Shown one piece after another: positions 40,974 to 49,156 of a stretch of 64,000 nt of DNA. Made by a program: the position numbers and the translations under genes. The notes beneath the pieces were generated by a model. That model was not told the DNA's origin. It saw only the letters and a list, made by a program, of their open reading frames with translations, and did no database searches. Position 1 is the first letter of the stretch, and every line of letters begins with the position of its first letter. The stretch spans positions 1-64,000 of the forward strand of contig JBFMCL010000003.1 of the NCBI GenBank assembly GCA_040754395.1, in the 5' to 3' direction. The DNA is from Nitrospirota bacterium (GTDB taxonomy: Bacteria > Nitrospirota > Thermodesulfovibrionia > Thermodesulfovibrionales > SM23-35).

Positions 40974-41010
40974 ACGTCTACACAGGGAGGGTCTCACTGT
41001 GTAGACGTCA
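40974..41010. terminator. Terminator after the first universal stress gene
   Basis: GACGTCTACACAG (40974-40986) and CTGTGTAGACGTC (40998-41010) form a perfect 13-bp stem with an 11-base loop. On the minus strand it is followed by TTTTTCCCC, and on the plus strand by ATTTTT. It overlaps the stop codon of the gene ending at 41008. Confidence 0.8.
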
Positions 41011-41445
41011 TTTTTCTGTCGGAACTGTCGCATACGGGCTGCTCCCATATGCAAAGATGCTTGTCTCGAGTCCTCTCACTTTGAGCATCTTCCTGAAAGT
41101 GCTCGCAACGACCTTATACCGTGTCGGGCAGAGTAGCAGGTCGACATTTTCCTCTTTTGCACATTCGATGATCTCCTGTTCGGGATTGCCCTCTCCGGTA
41201 ACGAGAAATGCCTTAATGCCCTTGCCTTCCTCTTTGAGAATCTTCTCTGCTTCCTTCGCATACCGGGATGACTCCCTCCGCGCAATCTCCTCTGCCTGGG
41301 GAATCGCATCATAATCAAGAAACATGTTTCTGTTGAATACATGAAGAACCACAAGCTCTCCGTTGGTTTCTCTTGTTTTCTCCATTCCATACTGCAGTGC
41401 GGTCCTTGCGTGCAAGGTCCCATCATATGCCACTAATACTTTCAT
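41008..41445 (-). CDS. Universal stress protein, single domain, sigma-54 controlled
   Basis: 145 residues, one Usp domain: MKVLVAYDGTLHARTAL at the N-terminus, ELVVLHVFNRN in the second strand, and VDLLLCPTRYK near 105-115. The C-terminal ATP-loop motif of nucleotide-binding Usp proteins (GSxG) appears only partly (AYGSSPYATV). ATG at 41445 is chosen because GGAGG lies eight bases upstream and because the sigma-54 start is near 41481; a longer open frame would begin upstream of the promoter. The N-terminal two thirds is closely similar to the first domain of the stress protein at 44781. Confidence 0.88.
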   Translation of the reverse strand: MKVLVAYDGTLHARTALQYGMEKTRETNGELVVLHVFNRNMFLDYDAIPQAEEIARRESSRYAKEAEKILKEEGKGIKAFLVTGEGNPEQEIIECAKEENVDLLLCPTRYKVVASTFRKMLKVRGLETSIFAYGSSPYATVPTEK

Positions 41446-41491
41446 GTCCGTTCCTCCTTCTTGTTGGAATTCAATTTTCGGATAATGAAAT

Positions 41492-41507
41492 AGCACGTAG
41501 CATGCCA
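41492..41507 (-). promoter_or_regulatory. Sigma-54 promoter of the first universal stress gene
   Basis: Minus-strand sequence TGGCATGCTACGTGCT: -24 GG and -12 GC at correct spacing. Predicted start near 41481, about 36 bases before the ATG at 41445. The arrangement is repeated at the second stress gene (45611-45626). Confidence 0.8.
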
Positions 41508-41545
41508 AACTATTTATTGTTTATTATCAACAAGTTGTACAATAA

Positions 41546-41576
41546 ATGCAGTATTCATACTGCATGCCGGCATGCA
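41546..41576. promoter_or_regulatory. Activator site of the first universal stress gene
   Basis: ATGCAGTATTCATACTGCAT (41546-41565) has perfect 9-base arms; its centre is about 75 bases upstream of the predicted transcription start. It overlaps a second palindrome, TGCATGCCGGCATGCA (41561-41576). The block as a whole is repeated upstream of the second stress gene. The likely binder is the response regulator at 41607. Confidence 0.7.
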
Positions 41577-41606
41577 AATTATTACTGCACTTTTGTCTTG
41601 AAATGA

Positions 41607-42998
41607 CTAATGCGAGTTCGTGAGAGAGGAAATGTCTATTCCGAGGAGTTTGATCTTCTGCTGCAGGTTCTGCCTGTGGATGTTGAGGGATCGTGCAGCT
41701 TCCGATATGTTCCCTTCCGCTTCAATGAGGGCTGCGGTGATAAGCGACTTTTCAAACCGGGACTTTGCTTCTCTGAGGGGCATGATCGGGATAGTTTGCG
41801 CCTCCCCGCTGATTCTCTTGCCCTCCGATATATATTTTGGAAGGTCATCAACCTGCAATATCTGGCTTGATGTGAACGCCATTGCATATTCTATGGCATT
41901 TTCAAGTTCCCTTACATTACCCGGAAAGTGATAGTTCAGCAATGCATGTACCGCTTCTTTGGCAATCCCGGTAACATTTTTGTCGACTGCCTTTCCCTTA
42001 TGTTTCTCGATGAAATGATTGATGAGAAGAGGGATATCCTCAGTTCGGTTTCTCAACGGGGGGAGTTCTATCGGGATCACATTCAGCCGGTAGTAGAGAT
42101 CTTCTCTGAAATTTTTCTCGGCGATTGCCTTTCCGAGGTCCATATTTGTTGCGGCAATTAAACGCACATCAACTGTTCGCGGCATCGTATCCCCCACCTT
42201 GAGGAATTCCCCATCCTGCAATACCCTCAGAAGCTTTACCTGAAGGGTGGGAGCAAGTTCTCCTATTTCATCAAGGAAAAGTGTGCCCCTGTCTGCCTCC
42301 TCCACAAGCCCCTTCTTGTCGGAAACTGCGCCGGTGAACGCACCCTTGATATGTCCGAAAAGCTCTGACTCCAGAAGTCCCTCAGGGATTGCGCCGCAGT
42401 TGACCGTCACAAACTTTCTCCTTGCCCTAACGCTGTTGCTGTGAATGGCTCTTGCAACAAGCTCCTTGCCCGTACCGCTCTCACCCGTAATCAGCACATT
42501 GCTTTCACTCGACGACGCATGCCTCATTACCCTGAATACCTCGTGCATTTCCGGGCTGTTGCCGATGATATTCTGAAATGAGTATCGCGCCTCTATCTGG
42601 GTTCTCAGGGCAATGTTTTCTTTTTCGAGATTCCTTCTCTCCAGCGCCCTCCTGATGGGAAGCCGGACCTCGTCAGGGGTAAAGGGCTTTGGAATATAAT
42701 CGTATATCCCCCTTTTTACGGCGTCCACTGCTGACTGCACTGACGCATACGCAGTAATAATAATGAATATGATGTCGGGGGCGATCTCCTTTACATGCTC
42801 ATAGAGTTCAAGCCCGTCCATCTCGGGCATCTTCATGTCTGATATCATGAGATCAAAATTATTTTTCCTGACCTGTTCAATGGCATCCATGCTGCTTGTG
42901 GTCGTGTACGCCTCTATCCCTTCGGTTTCGAGAATGTCCTGGACCGCAATTAAAATACTTGCCTCATCATCGACGACAATCGCTTTCAGCTTATCCAT
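41607..42998 (-). CDS. NtrC-family sigma-54 response regulator
   Basis: 463 residues. Receiver domain (1-120) is intact: VVDDEAS, the phosphoacceptor in [12 protein letters not shown], and [11 protein letters not shown]+ domain (about 140-370) has [20 protein letters not shown] and LFLDEIGE. The C-terminal Fis-type HTH includes [22 protein letters not shown]. It is encoded directly after its kinase (overlap of eight bases) and between two universal stress genes with identical sigma-54 promoter layout, so these are its probable targets. Confidence 0.94.
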   Translation of the reverse strand: MDKLKAIVVDDEASILIAVQDILETEGIEAYTTTSSMDAIEQVRKNNFDLMISDMKMPEMDGLELYEHVKEIAPDIIFIIITAYASVQSAVDAVKRGIYDYIPKPFTPDEVRLPIRRALERRNLEKENIALRTQIEARYSFQNIIGNSPEMHEVFRVMRHASSSESNVLITGESGTGKELVARAIHSNSVRARRKFVTVNCGAIPEGLLESELFGHIKGAFTGAVSDKKGLVEEADRGTLFLDEIGELAPTLQVKLLRVLQDGEFLKVGDTMPRTVDVRLIAATNMDLGKAIAEKNFREDLYYRLNVIPIELPPLRNRTEDIPLLINHFIEKHKGKAVDKNVTGIAKEAVHALLNYHFPGNVRELENAIEYAMAFTSSQILQVDDLPKYISEGKRISGEAQTIPIMPLREAKSRFEKSLITAALIEAEGNISEAARSLNIHRQNLQQKIKLLGIDISSLTNSH

Positions 42999-44661
42999 TG
43001 ATTGGCAGCCTCACAGTAAACGTTGAACCTTTTTCTATCTCACTACTGACATCGATATCTCCGCCATGTTTTTTTATAATACCATAACTTACCGCAAGAC
43101 CGAGTCCGCTTCCTTTCTCTTTGTCCTTCGTGGTAAAGAACGGGTCGAAAATCTTTCCGAGATTTTCTGCAGGGATGCCGTGGCCCGTATCCGAGAAAAT
43201 GATCTCGACGAATTTGCCGTTCACGCGTGTGGAAACAGCTATATTTCCCGGTGGGGTAATTGAATGGATCGCATTCAGCAGGATATTTGACACCACCTGC
43301 CCGATGCGTGCAGGGTCTGCATAGATCTCGGGAAGATTCTCGGAAAGGTGCAAGGCGAACCCTATATCCTTGAAGGCCTCCTGCGAGACAAGGGACTCGC
43401 ATATCTCAGTGACAGGGCAGTTGACATTCATTCTCATGGGTTTTATGGCTTCATCCTTTGCAAAACTCAGAAGCTGTCTCACGATATCTCTTGCCCTTCC
43501 TGTTTCCTTCACCATCATCCTCAGCCTCTCGCGATTTGGGTGCCCCTCCGGAGTCTTCTCGAGCATCAAATTCGAAAAGGTAAGGACAGAAGTGAGTGGA
43601 TTGCTTATCTCATGTGCAATCCCGGACGCCAGTATCCCAATTGAGGCAAGCTTGTCCGCCTCAACAAGCTGCGACTGTTTTTCCTGCAACTGTTTAATGG
43701 TATCCTCAAGCGAGCCCAGCGCCTGTTTGAGTTTTGTTTCCATTTTATTGAATGACATCTCGAGGGAGGCAATTTCATCATCTTTTCCCTTCACATCGAG
43801 TGTCTCTGAGAAATCACCCATTGCTATCTTCTTTGTTACCTCTTCGAGCTTTTTTATCGGCTCAGCGATGCTCATGGCAAGCTTTGCATTGACGGCTGCA
43901 CCTACTACAATAATTGTCAGCAAAGCGAATATCAGCAGTATCATGGATTTCTTCATCGTCGAATCAATGGCTACCTTTTCCTCCTTAAGGAGGTTCTCAA
44001 GGAGCAACTCTATCTCCCGTGCTTTCAACCTCATATTCCCGACAGAATCATTTTCCTTTTTGTAAAGCTCATAAAGCCTGTCGGTAAGGGCACGATACTC
44101 CTTCAGTGCAGAGCTGTGCGTATGCAGGGAAGCGAAGGTCTTTGCAAAGTTTTCATAGGACTTCTCATCTCTGTATATCATAAGATCTTTCTCATATCTT
44201 CTTAGCGAGGAAAATATCTGGAATTCGTTTCCGCTCAGGGCGTTCTCAATGCTGCCTCCCGCAACCTTCAGCTTGAGTATGTTCTCTTCCTGCAATTTTA
44301 TGCCGGCTACAACTTTATTAAAGAAATCCTCATAGTTGCTTATTATCTCTTTGATCATTTCATAGTTCCCGGGGCCCATTGCTTTTACTATTTCAGTTTT
44401 GAGCTTGATGCTGTCGATATTCGCCTTTAATTGACCCAAGTTGCGCGTGAATGCCTGGAGAGTTTCTTCCTGTCTGTAAAGCAGGTAGTTTTTTTCGTGT
44501 CGTCTCAGCTCACTCAGGATGTGGGTAATGTTATGTGCAGTTTCAACAAGACTAAGTCGTGTTGAAATCGTAAGGAGTTCAGTAAATGCAAAAAACCCGA
44601 TTATCGTGGCAAGTAATACGTATATGCCAAACCCGATAAAAATCTTTTCCCGTATCTTCAT
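42991..44661 (-). CDS. Membrane sensor histidine kinase with HAMP domain
   Basis: 556 residues. First membrane helix about 6-28, a mainly helical extracytoplasmic domain of about 210 residues (four-helix type, as in nitrate/chemoreceptor-like sensors), second helix about 240-262, HAMP (SIAEPIKKLEEVTKKI), coiled coil, phosphoacceptor ASGIAHEISNPLTSVLTF and GHKL ATPase (NAIHSI, DTGHGIP, GSGLGLAV). ATG at 44661 is preferred over a TTG at 44691, which lacks a ribosome binding site. It is cognate to the NtrC-type regulator by overlap. Confidence 0.92.
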   Translation of the reverse strand: MKIREKIFIGFGIYVLLATIIGFFAFTELLTISTRLSLVETAHNITHILSELRRHEKNYLLYRQEETLQAFTRNLGQLKANIDSIKLKTEIVKAMGPGNYEMIKEIISNYEDFFNKVVAGIKLQEENILKLKVAGGSIENALSGNEFQIFSSLRRYEKDLMIYRDEKSYENFAKTFASLHTHSSALKEYRALTDRLYELYKKENDSVGNMRLKAREIELLLENLLKEEKVAIDSTMKKSMILLIFALLTIIVVGAAVNAKLAMSIAEPIKKLEEVTKKIAMGDFSETLDVKGKDDEIASLEMSFNKMETKLKQALGSLEDTIKQLQEKQSQLVEADKLASIGILASGIAHEISNPLTSVLTFSNLMLEKTPEGHPNRERLRMMVKETGRARDIVRQLLSFAKDEAIKPMRMNVNCPVTEICESLVSQEAFKDIGFALHLSENLPEIYADPARIGQVVSNILLNAIHSITPPGNIAVSTRVNGKFVEIIFSDTGHGIPAENLGKIFDPFFTTKDKEKGSGLGLAVSYGIIKKHGGDIDVSSEIEKGSTFTVRLPING

Positions 44662-44780
44662 TCCTATTTCATTGTAACCGAAAACGACCAAGGAAAACAG
44701 AACAGCGCTGAAACGGGAGGGGAATTTCTGCGGGTATTATATTACCGGATACTGTAGCTTAGCCCGCACATGATGCGCTA

Positions 44781-45569
44781 TTAACCCTGCAACTGGCATA
44801 AATAAAAAAGGCTTCCTGATCTCTCCGATTCATCGAGGATAATATCAGCCGCCTTGTTTAATTCAGAGGGCTGCTGATTCCCTGCAAGAAACATGATCAT
44901 GGATACTGTATATTCCTCTGCAGCCTTTATTATTTCAATATCCGGATAGCCCGACCGGATTATCTCCTTGGTACGGATCGCTCGATCCGTCAATATTTTT
45001 CCAAGCCTTTTCACTGCTGCGGATGTTTCTCTGGTTACCTGATCAAGTTCCTCTTTTTCCCATTTGCTGTAAATATGTATGGGGACGATGCCCATAAGTA
45101 CAACCCGGGATTGCATTGCCGCAGCCTCTGTGATAATCTGCTCAATTTCCAAACTCGCATTATCCCTGTTGTCAACAGGGATCAGGATGTCACCGGGGAT
45201 GACAGAAACCGGGCATGGTGATTTCCTGACAATTGACTTGTAGCGGGGTGGAGAAAAAATGATATCGATGTTTTCAGTCTTCGCATATGAGACAATCTCC
45301 TTCTCCGGATTCCCGTCCTCCACAATAATACTCGCCTTTATGCCGCCGCCTTGTTCCTTTATTATGCGTTCAGCATCCGCCACATATCTGGCCGATTCTC
45401 TCCTTGCTATCTCCTCTGCCTGAGGAATCGCATCATAATTAACAAACAGGTGATTGTTGAAAACATGGAGGACTACAAGTTCTCCGCTGTTTTTCCTGAC
45501 TTTCTCTATCCCATATCCGAGAGCGGTCTTTGCCTGCACTGTCCCGTCATACGCCACTAACGCTTTCAT
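44781..45569 (-). CDS. Tandem-domain universal stress protein, sigma-54 controlled
   Basis: 262 residues with two Usp domains. The first (1-125) matches the single-domain protein at 41008 closely, including MKALVAYDGTVQAKTAL and YDAIPQAEEIARRESARY; the second (about 128-255) is divergent. The ends lack an evident GxxG-x9-GS ATP loop. GGAGAAAG precedes the start. A sigma-54 promoter at 45611-45626 and a dyad at 45665 control it. It may sense nucleotides or act as a stress adaptor; exact role unknown. Confidence 0.9.
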   Translation of the reverse strand: MKALVAYDGTVQAKTALGYGIEKVRKNSGELVVLHVFNNHLFVNYDAIPQAEEIARRESARYVADAERIIKEQGGGIKASIIVEDGNPEKEIVSYAKTENIDIIFSPPRYKSIVRKSPCPVSVIPGDILIPVDNRDNASLEIEQIITEAAAMQSRVVLMGIVPIHIYSKWEKEELDQVTRETSAAVKRLGKILTDRAIRTKEIIRSGYPDIEIIKAAEEYTVSMIMFLAGNQQPSELNKAADIILDESERSGSLFYLCQLQG

Positions 45570-45610
45570 TTTTTCTTTCTCCTTTTCGTCTATGATCTGT
45601 TGAGTGAAAA

Positions 45611-45626
45611 AGCATGGAGCATGCCA
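45611..45626 (-). promoter_or_regulatory. Sigma-54 promoter of the tandem universal stress gene
   Basis: Minus-strand sequence TGGCATGCTCCATGCT, with -24 GG and -12 GC at correct spacing. Predicted start near 45600, about 30 bases before the ATG at 45569. Confidence 0.78.
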
Positions 45627-45664
45627 GATATATTAAGCTTTACTTTCAATCGTTTATAAACGAA

Positions 45665-45694
45665 ATGCAGCATTTTAACTGCATGAGGATATGC
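45665..45694. promoter_or_regulatory. Activator site of the tandem universal stress gene
   Basis: ATGCAGCATTTTAACTGCAT (45665-45684), arms ATGCAG/CTGCAT, centred about 75 bases upstream of the predicted start, exactly as at 41546. It is followed by GCATGAGGATATGC (45681-45694), the counterpart of the second palindrome at the other gene, and by a further shared ATATTACTGC stretch. Confidence 0.68.
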
Positions 45695-45885
45695 AAAATA
45701 TTACTGCGATGCCGTAATTATGGGAGACTGAAAAATAATTCTCTTTTCTCACCTAATATACTTTCATATATGTTTCTCATCATACTGAGGATAGTATATT
45801 TTCACGCATTCTCTATCGTTTCTTCTCCTCATTTCAGTGGATATTGGTATTATGCGGCGCGCGTCGCATGTATTGCATTTTTCCT

Positions 45886-45913
45886 TCAATTTTGTCGCGA
45901 TCTACAATATTGT
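45886..45913. promoter_or_regulatory. ACAAWWTTGT operator-like site before the HTH/Amt/GlnK run
   Basis: ACAATATTGT at 45904-45913 (flanked as CTACAATATTGTAG) and a near match TCAATTTTGT at 45886-45895. They lie about 80-105 bases before the start codon at 45992. The rest of the 422-base gap 45570-45991 holds the stress-gene promoter region on the other strand and no gene. Confidence 0.5.
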
Positions 45914-45991
45914 AGCCTCTCAAATTTACAGAATATCTTGTATTTCAAGCAGTTTTAACTTGGCACGGTTTTCGATATAGAGAAAGCAGTC

Positions 45992-46309
45992 ATGAAGACA
46001 GGGTACTTGCCAGAAAAGGTGCAAGAGATAGAACGGGAAGAGATCGTGAATGCGATGAAGGAATGCGGTTGGGTCATGTCACGGGCAGCAAGGAGACTTG
46101 GCATCACCGAGAGGATGATCGGGTACAGGATCAGGAAATACAATATCAGGAAGGAGGAGATAGAGAAAGAGCAAACGACAGGCAGCAAGCAGCAGCAAGA
46201 AAAAACACAATATAAGGAGAGAAAAAATGAAGAAGTTGAAAATGGCAGTTCTGGCAATAGCTTGTATGCTTCTGGTGTCCGCAGGCAGTCTGTATGCCGG
46301 GGAGATTAA
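45992..46309 (+). CDS. Stand-alone NifA-type HTH protein
   Basis: 105 residues. The first 50 form a Fis/HTH_8 DNA-binding domain closely resembling the C-terminus of NifA-type activators: EIEREEIVNAMKECGW then MSRAARRLGITERMIGYRIRK. There is no AAA+ domain, so it could not activate sigma-54 polymerase by itself. The last 50 residues are polar, low-complexity, and overlap the next gene out of frame by 83 bases; an eroded activator gene or a genuine small regulator are both possible. AGAGAAAG precedes the ATG. It may compete with or assist the NifA-like protein at 12194. Confidence 0.7.
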   Translation: MKTGYLPEKVQEIEREEIVNAMKECGWVMSRAARRLGITERMIGYRIRKYNIRKEEIEKEQTTGSKQQQEKTQYKERKNEEVENGSSGNSLYASGVRRQSVCRGD

Positions 46310-46991
46310 AACTTCGGGGTATGCCTCCGCTGACATCATGAGCAATTATGTCTGGAGGGGGCAGAAACTGAGCAACAGCTGGGTCATCCAGCCGTCGGCC
46401 GGAATAAACTACGGGGTTTTTGGCATGAATATCTGGGCCAATTATGACCCCGATTCAAAGATCGATGAAGGTGACGGTCACGGAGAATTCAATGAGACTG
46501 ACATCACGCTGAACTACACCCGTTCAATCGATAAACTGACCCTTACTGCGGGGTACATTTATTATGCCCTGAACAGTGCGAATGATACCCAGGAAGTATA
46601 CCTGTCAGCAGGCTATGACACGATGCTGTCACCGGCGCTCACACTGTATTATGACTTTGATGAGGGGAATGGCGCGTTTCTTGTGGCTTCAGTCGCTCAT
46701 GCGTTTGAAGTGATGAAAGACATTTCCCTCAATCTCGGCGCATCTGCAAGCTTCAATATCAATAACAAGGTCATGGGCTTCGATAAGGACGGTGATGACT
46801 TCAGCAATTTCTATAATGCTGAGATTTCTTCATCTGCTGAAATACCGGTCTGGAAAGCAGTCACCGTAACCCCGAAAATCGCCTATTCGTTTCCTTTGAG
46901 CAACGACGCAAAGGAGGCATTGAGAAATATCAGCGATGACGGCGACAGAGAAATCTTGTACGGCGGGGTCAACATAACACTAAGCTTTTAA
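46227..46991 (+). CDS. Outer-membrane beta-barrel protein of the TorF type
   Basis: 254 residues with a signal peptide (about 1-24, ending SLYAG) and repeated amphipathic beta strands ending in the aromatic residue expected of an outer-membrane barrel (GGVNITLSF). The SADIMSNYVWRGQKLSN opening is typical of the TIGR02001/TorF-type family, whose members often lie next to ammonium transporters. It probably forms a pore for a nitrogen compound; the substrate is inferred from position only. AAGGAGAG precedes the ATG. Confidence 0.8.
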   Translation: MKKLKMAVLAIACMLLVSAGSLYAGEIKTSGYASADIMSNYVWRGQKLSNSWVIQPSAGINYGVFGMNIWANYDPDSKIDEGDGHGEFNETDITLNYTRSIDKLTLTAGYIYYALNSANDTQEVYLSAGYDTMLSPALTLYYDFDEGNGAFLVASVAHAFEVMKDISLNLGASASFNINNKVMGFDKDGDDFSNFYNAEISSSAEIPVWKAVTVTPKIAYSFPLSNDAKEALRNISDDGDREILYGGVNITLSF

Positions 46992-47003
46992 AGGAGGCAA
47001 TCT

Positions 47004-48368
47004 ATGAAAAGGCTGATTGTATTGTCAATATTGATTCTCACGTTATCCAGCGGTTTTGCATTTGCAGAGGAACAGATGCAAAATAACCTTCCTACTCCTC
47101 AGGCAGCTGAGCAGGCGATGCCTGCTCAGCCCGCCCCAATACCGGCTGCTCCTGAAACGCCGAAGATGGACACAGGGGATACCGCGTGGATGATTGTGGC
47201 CACTGCGCTGGTAATGCTCATGACGCTCCCCGGCCTGGCGCTTTTTTACGGCGGGCTGGCAAAACGCAAGGATACCCTCAATACCATGGCGATGTCCTTT
47301 GTGACGTACTGTATAGTAAGTCTGCTGTGGGTTGTGTACGGGTATTCATTGACCTTCGGTACTGACATTAAGGGTATCATCGGGGGTACGGACAAGTTGC
47401 TGCTCGCGGGTGTTAACGTGGAAAGCCTCTCGATGACGATTCCCGAGTACATATTCATTGTATTTCAGCTTACCTTTGCAGCGATCACCGTTGCACTCGC
47501 AAGCGGAGCGTACATCGAGCGGATGAAGTTCTCTGCATGGGTACTGTTTTCTGTGCTCTGGATGACATTTGTATATCTGCCGGTAGCCCACTGGGTATGG
47601 GGTGGCGGATTCCTTGCAAAGATGGGCGCGCTCGACTTTGCCGGCGGTACAGTTGTGCATATCAATGCAGGTATCGCTGCACTGGTCGGGGCACTCGTGC
47701 TCGGGAAGAGGCGGGAGGCCTCCCTTAAGCCAAGCAACCTCACGCTTGTCGTTACCGGTGCAGGCTTGCTGTGGTTCGGGTGGTTCGGTTTTAATGCAGG
47801 TTCTGCAGTAGCAGCAAACGGACTGGCAGGCGCTGCGTTCATCAACACCAATACTGCGACCGCCATGGCAGCGATAACATGGATGTTGACCGAATGGATG
47901 CACGCAAAGAAACCGACGGTTCTTGGCCTGGCGTCAGGTGCGGTTGCGGGACTGGTGGCGATAACCCCGGCTGCCGGCTTTGTGAACATTAAGGGTGCGA
48001 TAATTATCGGACTGTTGGCCGGGATCATACCCTATTTCTCCGTTGCATGGATTAAGCCGAAACTCGGCTATGACGATTCACTCGACGCATTCGGAATCCA
48101 CGGAGTGGCAGGAACGATGGGCGCCATTCTCACCGGTGTGTTTGCTGATCCTGCAATCAATGAAGCCGGGACAGGTCTGCTGTTCGGTAATCCGGGGCAG
48201 CTCTTGACCCAGATTCTTGCAGCAGGAATAACAATTGTCTACTGCGCTGTCGTAACCTTTATTATCTTCATGATAGTAAAAGGTCTTGTGGGAATCAGAG
48301 TTGAGTCGGAGCACGAAATAACCGGGCTTGATGAAAGCCAGCATGGTGAAAAAGCCTACAGCATTTAG
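47004..48368 (+). CDS. amt: Ammonium transporter Amt
   Basis: 454 residues. Signal peptide (about 1-22), a proline/alanine-rich periplasmic linker (about 25-55), then 11 membrane helices of the Amt/Mep family. The twin pore histidines are in TVVHINAGIAAL and DAFGIHGVAGTMG. It brings in ammonium when nitrogen is limiting and is closed by PII protein when nitrogen is plentiful; glnK follows directly, as usual. AAAGGAGG precedes the ATG. Confidence 0.96.
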   Translation: MKRLIVLSILILTLSSGFAFAEEQMQNNLPTPQAAEQAMPAQPAPIPAAPETPKMDTGDTAWMIVATALVMLMTLPGLALFYGGLAKRKDTLNTMAMSFVTYCIVSLLWVVYGYSLTFGTDIKGIIGGTDKLLLAGVNVESLSMTIPEYIFIVFQLTFAAITVALASGAYIERMKFSAWVLFSVLWMTFVYLPVAHWVWGGGFLAKMGALDFAGGTVVHINAGIAALVGALVLGKRREASLKPSNLTLVVTGAGLLWFGWFGFNAGSAVAANGLAGAAFINTNTATAMAAITWMLTEWMHAKKPTVLGLASGAVAGLVAITPAAGFVNIKGAIIIGLLAGIIPYFSVAWIKPKLGYDDSLDAFGIHGVAGTMGAILTGVFADPAINEAGTGLLFGNPGQLLTQILAAGITIVYCAVVTFIIFMIVKGLVGIRVESEHEITGLDESQHGEKAYSI

Positions 48369-48397
48369 GGTGTGAACATGCATTTACTTGAAACCGT

Positions 48398-48423
48398 GCA
48401 TCCCTCCCTTCACGGAGGGATGC
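48398..48423 (+). other. Stem-loop between amt and glnK
   Basis: GCATCCCTCC (48398-48407) and GGAGGGATGC (48414-48423) form a perfect 10-bp stem with a 6-base loop, without a T run. It may protect the amt transcript end or set the amt/glnK ratio. Confidence 0.5.
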
Positions 48424-48431
48424 AGTGATAA

Positions 48432-48788
<357 letters not shown>

Positions 48789-48793
48789 CATTA

Positions 48794-48838
48794 CCTCTTG
48801 AAATCCTCCTTTTTCACGCAACGGAGGATTTCAAGAGG
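48794..48838. terminator. Terminator after glnK
   Basis: CCTCTTGAAATCCTCC (48794-48809) and GGAGGATTTCAAGAGG (48823-48838) form a perfect 16-bp stem with a 13-base loop, followed by CTTCTTTC. It separates glnK from the glutamine synthetase promoter region. Confidence 0.75.
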
Positions 48839-48879
48839 CTTCTTTCACGGATTCCCTGACAGAACACCATGAGATTCCT

Positions 48880-48906
48880 ACAAAATTGTAGAAACTACGA
48901 AATTGT
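48880..48906. promoter_or_regulatory. Two ACAAWWTTGT-type sites before glutamine synthetase
   Basis: ACAAAATTGT (48880-48889) and ACGAAATTGT (48897-48906), each flanked by CT and AG to give CTACAAAATTGTAG and CTACGAAATTGTAG, starting 17 bases apart. They are far upstream (about 250 bases) of the glnA start. Confidence 0.5.
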
Positions 48907-48996
48907 AGTTTTTCCCCTGAAAAGACCGGCAGGCTATCGATCCCTGATTTTCCTTATGAAAACGCAGACCATGAGATGTCTGAATAATTATCTGCG

Positions 48997-49006
48997 ACAA
49001 AATTGT
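48997..49006. promoter_or_regulatory. Third ACAAWWTTGT-type site before glutamine synthetase
   Basis: ACAAAATTGT flanked symmetrically as CGACAAAATTGTCG, about 150 bases upstream of the glnA start codon. The gap 48839-49156 has no gene. Confidence 0.5.
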
Positions 49007-49156
49007 CGGACATAATGCATCCCCTGAAATGGCTGCCTGTAAAAATGCTTATAAATCAGAAAGTTATGAATTGGCATGATTTTGGATATATTAAAAAAGA
49101 ATGACTATCACAATGCATCAACAATATCTTTAGGAAAAACCAAGGAGGAACACAAT

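Noticed and set aside
45961-45976. Sigma-54-like promoter before the NifA-type HTH gene (TGGCACG)
   Set aside because: The -24 box is good, but the -12 GC is replaced (TCGA), and the start of transcription would lie only about five bases before the start codon.
49072-49087. Sigma-54-like promoter before glnA (TGGCAT)
   Set aside because: The -12 box reads TGGAT instead of TTGC(A/T); the essential GC is missing, so support is too weak.
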